From Giesbergeria sp. (GTDB lineage: Bacteria > Pseudomonadota > Gammaproteobacteria > Burkholderiales > Burkholderiaceae_C): a stretch of 5,595 nucleotides of DNA. This document shows, one piece after another, positions 1-5,272 of this stretch (position 1 is its first letter; every line of letters begins with the position of its first letter). The notes under the pieces are model-generated. The model did not search any database. It was not told where the DNA came from and was given only the letters and a program-made list of their open reading frames with translations. The DNA lies in the NCBI GenBank assembly GCA_030690515.1, contig JAUYGP010000398.1, forward strand, positions 1-5,595, written 5' to 3'. Both the position numbers and the translations under genes were made by a program.

Positions 1-436
1 GCGGCTCGATCAGGCCGATGATGAAGGAGCCATCGGCCTCGTTGAGCGGCAAGCCGTCCTGCAGCAGCAGCACGCCCCGATTCACCGGGTTGCTCTGGAT
101 GCCCGAGCCGCGAATGCCCAGGCGCGGCTGGTCGGTGCCGCCAAAAAAGTCCTGCAGCACGATGCCAGGTTGGTAGTCCAGCGCGTCGCGCAGCGTGGCC
201 AGGCGTGCTTCTTTTTGCGGCTCGGCCAGGTTGGTGCCACCGGGCACTTTGTCCAGTTTTTCGCGTTCGGCCTGCACGGTGCTGCGCAGGGGCAGCGTGG
301 CGCTGGCGCGGGTGGACTGCACGGTGACAGACGGCAGCGCCGTGCCCTCTTGCGCCAGAGCGGCCGTGCCGAGCGCGGCGACCATCACAGCGCTGGCGGT
401 AGCCCGCAAGGGGAAACGGTGGGTGTGATGATTCAT
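1..436 (-). CDS. TonB-dependent outer-membrane receptor, N-terminal part (gene continues past left edge)
   Basis: This is the first 145 codons of a gene that leaves the window at position 1; the start is the ATG at 436-434. The product begins with a Sec signal peptide: basic residues, a hydrophobic stretch around residues 12-27, and a likely cleavage after Ala-Leu-Ala at residue 28. A TonB-box-like segment (LPSVTVQS, about residues 34-41) follows. A plug domain then starts near residue 50, with the family pattern of a DAL..QPGI segment, IRGSGIQ, and LLLQDGLPLNEADGSF. Such receptors import iron chelates, copper, cobalamin or other scarce ligands across the outer membrane using TonB energy. There is no extra N-terminal signalling domain of the FecA type, so sigma/anti-sigma surface signalling is unlikely. 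No strong Shine-Dalgarno sequence is visible. The Fur-like box just upstream makes an iron-related ligand the best guess. Family assignment is firm; the substrate is unknown because the barrel is outside the window. Confidence 0.93.
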   Translation of the reverse strand, partial: MNHHTHRFPLRATASAVMVAALGTAALAQEGTALPSVTVQSTRASATLPLRSTVQAEREKLDKVPGGTNLAEPQKEARLATLRDALDYQPGIVLQDFFGGTDQPRLGIRGSGIQSNPVNRGVLLLQDGLPLNEADGSFIIGLIEP

Positions 437-446
437 ACAAAACTTA

Positions 447-475
447 TTGGGAGTCATTCGCATTTGCAATATCAT
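447..475 (+). promoter_or_regulatory. Candidate sigma-70 promoter of the Crp/Fnr regulator gene
   Basis: A TTGGGA hexamer (447-452) is followed after exactly 17 bases by TATCAT (470-475). These match 4 of 6 and 5 of 6 consensus positions of the -35 and -10 elements. The predicted transcript would start near 482, giving a leader of about 18 bases before the ATG at 500. The spacer coincides with the Fur-like box. Spacing and position fit well, but this is a motif reading only. Confidence 0.4.
451..473. promoter_or_regulatory. Putative Fur box between the receptor and regulator genes
   Basis: On the minus strand this reads as consecutive hexamers GATATT-GCAAAT-GCGAAT-GACTCC, a degenerate form of the GATAAT-type array bound by the ferric uptake regulator. 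I count 11 of 19 matches to the classical 19-bp consensus in two overlapping registers. The plus-strand form with CATTCGCATTTGC resembles Fur sites I recall upstream of betaproteobacterial TonB-dependent receptor genes. It lies 15-37 bases upstream of the receptor start codon and also inside the candidate promoter of the divergent regulator gene. Iron-loaded Fur bound here could therefore repress both directions. The call rests on motif match and context only. Confidence 0.5.
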
Positions 476-499
476 CCGTGAAACCATCGGTATCCGGCA

Positions 500-513
500 A
501 TGACATTTATCAA
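500..513 (-). promoter_or_regulatory. Fnr/Dnr-like palindrome over the regulator start codon
   Basis: The minus strand reads TTGATAAATGTCAT. The first half-site is a perfect TTGAT; the second, after 4 bases, is GTCAT, so 8 of 10 defined positions match the Fnr-type consensus TTGAT-N4-ATCAA. A class II site centred near -41.5 for the leftward receptor gene would place the -10 element near 477-471, where a weak GATGAT-like hexamer exists. The same site covers codons 1-5 of the regulator gene, so binding could also block its transcription. Candidate only: such matches arise by chance, although the spot is exactly where one would be expected. Confidence 0.35.
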
Positions 514-1207
514 CGTTTCTCCCGCCACGCCACAGTCTGTTCTGGCTGCGCACCCCCTGTTCCAGGGCCTTCCGGCGGAGGTGCTGCAGGCCATGTGCCT
601 GCAGGCCGATTTGCATTCATTCCACGCGGGCGAGGTGGTTTTCCATGAGGGCGACACCGCCCGCCACTGGTTTCTGGTGGTGCAGGGCCACGTGGAGGTG
701 GTGCGCTTTGGCTGCGATGGCGATGAGCGGGTGTTTCACCGCTTTGGGCCGGGCCAGTGCGTGGCCGAGGCGGCCATGTTCATGGCCCATGGGCGCTACC
801 CCATGCAGGCGCGCAGCGTGGGCGCCACCGCCGCCTGGCGCCTGTGCCGCTGCGCCCTGCAGCGCGCCTGCGAAACCCACTCTGCCCTGGGTTTGTGCCT
901 GCTGCAAGACCTGAGCCGCAGGCTCTACCACTACATCAATGAGGTGGAATGGCTCACGGTCAGCAGTGCGCCGCAAAGGCTGGCCGCCTGCCTGCTGCGC
1001 CTGTCGGCCGACCAGGGCACCCGGCTGGAGCTGCCGGGCACCCAACGGCAGGTAGCCGCCCACCTGGGCATTCGTGCGGAAACCCTCAGCCGTCTGCTGT
1101 CGGAATGGCAGTCACGCCGCTGGGTGCAGGGTGAACGGCGGCACTGGACGGTGCTGAACCCGGCCGCCCTGGAGAATCTGACGGGCGCATTGGCGCGCGC
1201 GTTTTAG
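500..1207 (+). CDS. Crp/Fnr-family transcriptional regulator (Dnr-like, no N-terminal Fe-S motif)
   Basis: A 235-residue DNA-binding regulator of usual family length. Residues about 20-130 form the cyclic-nucleotide-binding-type beta roll, seen in the FHAGEVVFHEGD segment at 41-52 and the VVQGHVEVV strand at 60-68. A long dimerisation helix follows, around 133-158. A Crp-type winged helix-turn-helix fills about 160-220, with QVAAHLGI and then AETLSRLL. Glu194, Ser197 and Arg198 form the E-x-x-S-R pattern of Fnr/Dnr recognition helices, which read TTGAT half-sites. The Fnr N-terminal cysteine cluster is absent, so oxygen sensing by a classical 4Fe-4S cluster is unlikely. The beta-roll residues that bind cAMP in Crp are not clearly kept. 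The protein has eight cysteines, four of them between 116 and 133. No clear Shine-Dalgarno precedes the ATG at 500, but no better start exists downstream. The gene is divergent from the receptor gene and may regulate it; the effector is unknown. Confidence 0.9.
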   Translation: MTFINVSPATPQSVLAAHPLFQGLPAEVLQAMCLQADLHSFHAGEVVFHEGDTARHWFLVVQGHVEVVRFGCDGDERVFHRFGPGQCVAEAAMFMAHGRYPMQARSVGATAAWRLCRCALQRACETHSALGLCLLQDLSRRLYHYINEVEWLTVSSAPQRLAACLLRLSADQGTRLELPGTQRQVAAHLGIRAETLSRLLSEWQSRRWVQGERRHWTVLNPAALENLTGALARAF

Positions 1208-1214
1208 AACCTGC

Positions 1215-2615
1215 TCAAGGGTTGCTGGGGGCCACGCAGGCCACGATGCGGCAGGCCTTGCCGCTGCGCCCACGCGGCACCGGTTGGCCCAGTTCGGCCT
1301 TGATGCGCAAAGGCGCCAGCCCTTGAGCCACCGCAAAGGCTTTAAGAGCGGCGCGGCAGCGGGCCATGGCGGCGCGACCCTCCTCTCCGTGCAGGGGCAG
1401 GCGCAGCGCCAGGCTGTGGTCGTCCATCTGGCGCAAGTGAAAGTCGAACACCCCTGCATCGTCTTCCAGCACGGCGGTCAGCGCGAGCGGCAGCAGCGTC
1501 ACGGTGCCGCCGTCCCGCCCCGCCATGTGCAGCGGGTCGTCCTGGCGGCCACGCACCGTGATCACGGGCAGGGGCGAACCGCAGGTGCACGGCTCGGCGT
1601 GCACGGTGACATGGTCGCCCAGTTCGTAGCGGATCAGGGGTTGCACCGCATTGGCCAGGTTGGTCAGCAGCACGGCGTAAGGCGGCTCGCCCGGTGGCAC
1701 GGGCCGGTAGCGTTCGTCCACGGGCTCCAGGATCACCCAGTCGGCATTGAGGTGCATGTGGCCATGCGGGCACTCCCAGCCCATGGCCAGGAACTCGGAG
1801 GCCCCATAGCTGTTGCGCAGCGCACAGCCCAGGCTGCGCTCGATATGGGTGCGCACGGCGGGGCCCAGGGTTTCGCCGCCGGTCCAGACCTCGCGCGGGG
1901 CAATGCGCAGACGGCCTGCGCACGCCTCATCGGCCAGCAAGGCGGCCACGGTCGGGTAGGTGATGAGCACGCTGGGTGCAAAGTCGTTGAGGGACTGCAC
2001 CAGCTCGGCCGTGGGCACCTGGATGGAAAAGCTGCGCGTGCTGGCAGCCAGCCAGGGGTTGATGCCGCACAGGCGCCGCAGCGAGACCAGGCTGGCGAAA
2101 TGCCCGCCCGTGGCGCCCACAAAGGCATGGCGCTCGGCCAGTTGCAACGGGTCCATCCAGTGCGCCAACGGGCGCGGTGCGCTGCGGCGCAGGGCTTCCA
2201 GCGCGTCGTACACGGCCATGGCCTGCGCGTCCTGCACAAACATGCCGGGCTGGCCGGTGGTGCCCGAGCTTTCCCACACCATGTAGCGGCCCAGCCAGGG
2301 TTCGGCAATGCGCTCGGGGTCGGCGGTCAAGGCACGCAGTTCGTCGAGCTGAAGCCGCGGGTCGGTCACCCAGTCGTCAAAGCGCTCCATGAGCTGGCCG
2401 CGCGTGACCACGGGCAGGTGCTGCAGTGGCGTGCGCGCGCTGCAGCCCGGGGGTAGCAGTTCCTGGTACAGGCGCGAGTCGCGCAGCGCCACGTCAAGCA
2501 GCTGCGCCAGGCGCCGCTGCTGCCGCTGGGCAATGCCCTGGGCCGTGCCCCGGTGGGCCGCCGCCACGTCGAGCGACACGGTGGACAGCCGCAGCAGATC
2601 GAATACGGCGCTCAT
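1215..2615 (-). CDS. PaaK/CapK-like adenylate-forming enzyme (phenylacetate-CoA ligase family)
   Basis: A 466-residue cytosolic adenylate-forming enzyme of the phenylacetate-CoA ligase/coenzyme F390 synthetase group, which activates a carboxylate with ATP and usually passes it to CoA. Visible motifs in order: a glycine-rich ATP loop SSGTTGQP at 117-124, the adenine-site motif NSYGASE at 268-274, the RYELGD ribose-binding motif at 329-334, a hinge-like RGRQDD at 355-360, and a C-terminal Gly-Lys (Lys453) in GRSGKACRIV that may be the catalytic lysine. Cys282, His288, Cys343 and Cys345 match the spacing of a structural zinc site I recall from PaaK-like structures. The start is the ATG at 2615, which overlaps the upstream nitroreductase stop codon by 4 bases (ATGA), implying translational coupling. 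The reading frame stays open upstream to about 3056, but that part lies antiphase to the nitroreductase gene and is not coding. Sequence is distant from true PaaK, so phenylacetate should not be assumed as substrate. Confidence 0.88.
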   Translation of the reverse strand: MSAVFDLLRLSTVSLDVAAAHRGTAQGIAQRQQRRLAQLLDVALRDSRLYQELLPPGCSARTPLQHLPVVTRGQLMERFDDWVTDPRLQLDELRALTADPERIAEPWLGRYMVWESSGTTGQPGMFVQDAQAMAVYDALEALRRSAPRPLAHWMDPLQLAERHAFVGATGGHFASLVSLRRLCGINPWLAASTRSFSIQVPTAELVQSLNDFAPSVLITYPTVAALLADEACAGRLRIAPREVWTGGETLGPAVRTHIERSLGCALRNSYGASEFLAMGWECPHGHMHLNADWVILEPVDERYRPVPPGEPPYAVLLTNLANAVQPLIRYELGDHVTVHAEPCTCGSPLPVITVRGRQDDPLHMAGRDGGTVTLLPLALTAVLEDDAGVFDFHLRQMDDHSLALRLPLHGEEGRAAMARCRAALKAFAVAQGLAPLRIKAELGQPVPRGRSGKACRIVACVAPSNP

Positions 2616-3259
2616 GGCGCGCTGGCCCCCACGGTCTGCGACAGCAATATCTGTTGGTCGGTGCCTAGGGACATGGCCTGGGCCAGCGCCTGGCGGTCGA
2701 TCCAGGCGCGGATCACGGTGGAGAGACCCGCGCTTGCGCAATACAGGTAAACGTTTTGCGCCATGGCACCGGCCGCCGCCGAGGCATAGGATTCGCGCTG
2801 CGCCGCCGGTATGAGCTTCATGCGCGTGTGGTCGGCGACATAAATCAGGTCGAGCGGCGCAGTGTCCACAAAGTCCTGGTAGCCCGTCACGCGCCGCACG
2901 TCGGCCGCCACCACGCGCTGCAGGGCATGGGCCACGGGGTCGTAGCGGTACAGGCCTTCGGGCAGGGCGACATAGACATCGACCTCCTGGGCGTTCATGG
3001 CGCTGGGGGCGGTGCGACCGGCATGGTCGGCACGGTTGATACCGGCGGCCGCCCACAGCACATCCGAGAGGACCTGCGTCGGCAGCGCAGCCGGGGCAAA
3101 GGTGCGTGCCGACTGGCGCCGTGCCAGCGCCTGCATGAGCGGCACGCCGCCCGCCCTGTCGGGTGGCGGCAGCACCACCACCGGCGTGCCATCGCCCGTG
3201 GGGGCCTCGGGGCGCAACTGCCCGATCAGGCCCAGGGCCATCTTGGTGAGCGGATTCAT
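2612..3259 (-). CDS. SagB/ThcOx-type nitroreductase-family FMN oxidoreductase
   Basis: A 215-residue flavoprotein of the nitroreductase fold, which normally works as an FMN-bound homodimer using NAD(P)H or oxidising an azoline or amine-like substrate. The FMN-binding start of the fold is LARRQSARTF at 45-54. TAPSAMNAQEVDVYVA at 83-98 matches the conserved R-T-x-P-S-x-x-x-x-Q segment. YRYDP follows at 104-108. The core helix with GAMAQNVYLYCASAGLST is at 164-181, and the fold ends with the usual LLSQTVG near 205-211. The ATG at 3259 is chosen over an upstream in-frame start because AAGGAGA sits 4 bases before it and homologues begin near this point. There is no obvious export signal. It is the first gene of a two-gene operon with the PaaK-like ligase. 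SagB-type enzymes are known for oxidising azolines in peptide toxins, but no precursor peptide or cyclodehydratase gene is in the window, so the substrate stays open. Confidence 0.9.
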   Translation of the reverse strand: MNPLTKMALGLIGQLRPEAPTGDGTPVVVLPPPDRAGGVPLMQALARRQSARTFAPAALPTQVLSDVLWAAAGINRADHAGRTAPSAMNAQEVDVYVALPEGLYRYDPVAHALQRVVAADVRRVTGYQDFVDTAPLDLIYVADHTRMKLIPAAQRESYASAAAGAMAQNVYLYCASAGLSTVIRAWIDRQALAQAMSLGTDQQILLSQTVGASAP

Positions 3260-3263
3260 GGGC

Positions 3264-3270
3264 TCTCCTT
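3264..3270 (-). promoter_or_regulatory. Strong ribosome-binding site of the nitroreductase gene
   Basis: The minus strand reads AAGGAGA, followed by GCCC and the ATG at 3259-3257. This near-perfect Shine-Dalgarno with good spacing fixes the start of the nitroreductase gene. It rules out the alternative start 66 bases upstream. Confidence 0.8.
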
Positions 3271-3289
3271 GCGCAACAACAATAGGGTC

Positions 3290-3326
3290 ATCATAGAAGC
3301 CCCGACCCCGCACCCCTTGCGGCAAG
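3290..3326 (-). promoter_or_regulatory. Possible promoter and operator of the nitroreductase-ligase operon
   Basis: The 159-bp gap between the divergent operon and phaC contains a TATGAT hexamer on the minus strand (3295-3290), a 5-of-6 match to a -10 element. No -35 hexamer stands at the right distance. A perfect 11-base palindrome, CTTGC-G-GCAAG (3316-3326), lies upstream and is centred near -38 relative to the predicted start. That is roughly where an activator would sit on a promoter lacking a -35. It could equally be an operator for the rightward phaC transcript. Short palindromes are common in GC-rich DNA, so this is tentative. Confidence 0.25.
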
Positions 3327-3418
3327 TCACATATCGCATGAATGGAGGGGCCACACCATGGCCTCGCCGGGGGCCACGGCCTATCATGGAGACAGGACTC
3401 AACCCATCACGACACACC

Positions 3419-5200
3419 ATGGCTAAACGCACGACTCCCACGCCCCCCCTCCCCGGCCAGGACGCTGCGCCTGCCACGGAAACCGCCACCCAAAAACTCG
3501 ACCGGCTGACGCAGGCCGCCATCGCGCCCCTCACAGGCGGGCTGTCACCGGTATCGCTGGGCCTGGCCACTGCGGACTGGGCCTGGCACCTGGCGCTGTC
3601 GCCGGGCCGCCAACTGGAACTGGCTGCACTGGCCGCGCGGCTGACGGGCGACACCCTGCGCCAAGCCGTGTCTGACGCCACCGATGAAACGGCCCTGCCC
3701 GACGACGACCCGCGCTTTCGAAACCCCGCCTGGTCCCAATGGCCCTTCAGCCAGATGCGCGCCGGTTTTCACAACACCGAGGCGTTCTGGCGCGAAGCGG
3801 CCCAGGTGCCTGGGATGACGGCGCACCACGCTGACCTGACCCAGTTCTTTGCGCGGCAGTGGCTAGATATGCTCTCCCCTGCCAACAGGCCTGCCACCAA
3901 CCCCGTGGTGCAGCGCGACGTGCTCGAATCAGGCGGTGCGCACCTGCGCAAGGGGTTGCAGCATTGGCTGGCAGATGCCACGGGGGTGCCCACACCGGGC
4001 GAAGCCGAACAGGTGGAGCGCTTTCGCGTAGGCCACGATGTGGCCGTGACGCCGGGCAAGGTGGTGTACCGCAATGCGCTGATCGAGCTGATCCGCTACG
4101 CACCGCAAACCCCGCAGGTCCACCCCGAGCCGATACTGATCGTGCCCTCGTGGATCATGAAGTTCTACATCCTCGATCTCTCGCCCCACAACTCGCTGGT
4201 GCGCTATCTGGTGGGCCAGGGCCATACCGTCTACATGCTGTCATGGCGCAACCCCGACGCTGCGGATGCAGAGCTTTGCATGGAGGATTACCTGCGCCTG
4301 GGCGTGTTCGATGCGCTGGAGGCCGTCGGCGCGCAAAGCGCCAAGAACACGCCGGTGCACGCCATGGGCTACTGCCTGGGCGGCACGCTGCTGGCCATTG
4401 CCGCTGCTGCGATGGCCCGCAAGGGCGGCGTGCAGGGCCAGGAAAAACTCCCGCCCCTGCAGTCGCTCACGCTACTGGCGGCGCAGACCGATTTTTCCGA
4501 GCCGGGCGAGTTGGGCCTGTTCATCGACGAAGGCCAGATCGCCCTGCTGGACCACATCACGCGCGGCCAGGGTTACCTGTCGGGCAAGCAGATGGCGGGA
4601 TCGTTCGAGTTTTTGCACTCGCGCGACCTGGTGTGGGCGCGGCGCATGCGCGAATACCTGCTGGGCGAGCGCGACCAGCCCAACGACCTGATGGCCTGGA
4701 ACGCCGACACCACGCGCATGCCAGCCCGCATGCACCACGAATACCTGGTGGCGCTGTACCTGAACAACGCGCTGGCAGCCCACAGCTACCGCGTGGAGGG
4801 GCGTGCAGTGTCGTTGGGAGATATCCGGCTGCCCGTGTTTATGGTGGGCACCCAGCGGGACCATGTGTCACCCTGGCGTTCGGTCTACAAGCTGCACCAC
4901 CTGTGCGACGCCGAAATCACCTTTGTACTGACCAGCGGCGGACACAACGCCGGCATCCTCTCCGAGCCCGGCCACGCCCGCCGCAGCTACCAGATGGACA
5001 CCCGCCCGGCGCAAGGCACCTGGGTGGAGCCCGATACCTGGGCCGCCAGCGCGCCCCAGTCTGAGGGATCCTGGTGGTCCGCCTGGCAGGGCTGGCTAGC
5101 GGCCCACTCGTCGGCCCCGCAGAAGGCCCAGCCCATCAGCGCCCGTAGCGCGCTGTGCGATGCGCCCGGTGACTATGTTCTCCAGCGCTACCAGGAATAA
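3419..5200 (+). CDS. phaC: Polyhydroxyalkanoate synthase, class I-like
   Basis: A 593-residue PHA synthase, which polymerises (R)-3-hydroxyacyl-CoA into storage polyester at the granule surface. The N-terminal PhaC domain covers roughly residues 60-270. The alpha/beta-hydrolase core carries the lipase-like box GYCLGG at 317-322 with nucleophile Cys319, Asp481 in GTQRDHVSPW and His509 in SGGHNAGIL, as a complete catalytic triad. Trp427 in LMAWNAD matches the conserved synthase tryptophan. These positions almost coincide with Cys319/Asp480/His508 of Cupriavidus necator PhaC (589 residues, from memory), supporting the ATG at 3419. In-frame ATGs at 3385 and 3340 would add 11 or 26 residues. No Shine-Dalgarno is well placed before 3419; a GGAGACAGGA at 3388-3397 is rather far. 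The PSWIMKFYILDLSPHNSLV segment (243-261) and the Trp-rich C-terminus resemble the second PhaC type seen in some Proteobacteria rather than the phaCAB enzyme. No phaA, phaB, phasin or phaR gene is adjacent here. Confidence 0.93.
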   Translation: MAKRTTPTPPLPGQDAAPATETATQKLDRLTQAAIAPLTGGLSPVSLGLATADWAWHLALSPGRQLELAALAARLTGDTLRQAVSDATDETALPDDDPRFRNPAWSQWPFSQMRAGFHNTEAFWREAAQVPGMTAHHADLTQFFARQWLDMLSPANRPATNPVVQRDVLESGGAHLRKGLQHWLADATGVPTPGEAEQVERFRVGHDVAVTPGKVVYRNALIELIRYAPQTPQVHPEPILIVPSWIMKFYILDLSPHNSLVRYLVGQGHTVYMLSWRNPDAADAELCMEDYLRLGVFDALEAVGAQSAKNTPVHAMGYCLGGTLLAIAAAAMARKGGVQGQEKLPPLQSLTLLAAQTDFSEPGELGLFIDEGQIALLDHITRGQGYLSGKQMAGSFEFLHSRDLVWARRMREYLLGERDQPNDLMAWNADTTRMPARMHHEYLVALYLNNALAAHSYRVEGRAVSLGDIRLPVFMVGTQRDHVSPWRSVYKLHHLCDAEITFVLTSGGHNAGILSEPGHARRSYQMDTRPAQGTWVEPDTWAASAPQSEGSWWSAWQGWLAAHSSAPQKAQPISARSALCDAPGDYVLQRYQE

Positions 5201-5206
5201 GGTTAA

Positions 5207-5260
5207 AAAAGGCATCTAGCGCAATACAGGAAAGCGCTAAAAGCTATTATTTATATAGCA
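5207..5260. repeat. Double-hairpin intergenic repeat, Comamonadaceae type; possible bidirectional terminator
   Basis: Two hairpins stand in tandem. TAGCGC (5217-5222) pairs with GCGCTA (5234-5239) across an 11-base loop. GCTAT (5243-5247) pairs with ATAGC (5255-5259) across a 7-base AT-rich loop. The layout of an AGCGC arm, GCGCT arm, then AGCTAT and ATAGC arms matches an intergenic element I remember in many copies in Acidovorax and related genomes. It fills most of the short gap between two convergent genes, phaC and the efflux pump gene, where a bidirectional terminator is expected. There is no long run of T after either stem, so a classical intrinsic terminator is not certain. Structure is seen directly; the family link is from memory. 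Confidence 0.55.
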
Positions 5261-5272
5261 CGCAACACGGCA

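Noticed and set aside
170..481. A 103-codon plus-strand open frame opposite the receptor gene
   Set aside because: It is antisense to the signal peptide and plug domain of the TonB receptor, has Gln/Gly/Arg-rich filler composition, and runs into the Fur-like promoter region.
617..1063. A 148-codon minus-strand open frame opposite the regulator gene
   Set aside because: No recognisable motif, no ribosome-binding site, and fully antisense to a gene with clear Crp/Fnr architecture.
1187..1207. GCGC-ATTG-GCGC followed by GCGTTTT at the end of the regulator gene as an intrinsic terminator
   Set aside because: The stem is only about four base pairs, lies inside the coding sequence, and the T run is short. 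Not enough to call a terminator in the 7-base convergent gap.
1284..2456. A 390-codon open frame on the plus strand opposite the ligase gene
   Set aside because: It is low-complexity in composition (rich in Ala, Gly, His, Gln), shows no recognisable domain, and lies wholly antisense to a gene with clear adenylation motifs. Such shadows are common in GC-rich DNA.
2616..3056. Upstream extension of the ligase reading frame that would give a 613-residue protein
   Set aside because: The extension is arginine- and proline-rich without family resemblance and overlaps the nitroreductase gene in another frame. The ATG at 2615 with the ATGA overlap gives a family-length protein.
3347..3377. Direct repeat GGGGCCAC at 3347-3354 and 3370-3377 in the phaC leader
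   Set aside because: An 8-base repeat in G+C-rich DNA is easily chance, and the 15-base gap fits no operator geometry I could name with confidence.
2756..3418. Upstream extension of the phaC frame to give an 814-residue protein
   Set aside because: Most of it is antisense to the nitroreductase gene and has no PhaC similarity. Catalytic-residue numbering fits the start at 3419.
3859..5064. A 401-codon open frame overlapping phaC in another plus-strand frame
   Set aside because: Its composition is dominated by Arg, Ala, Gly and Pro with no domain signal, while the phaC frame carries the full catalytic triad. It is a frame shadow.
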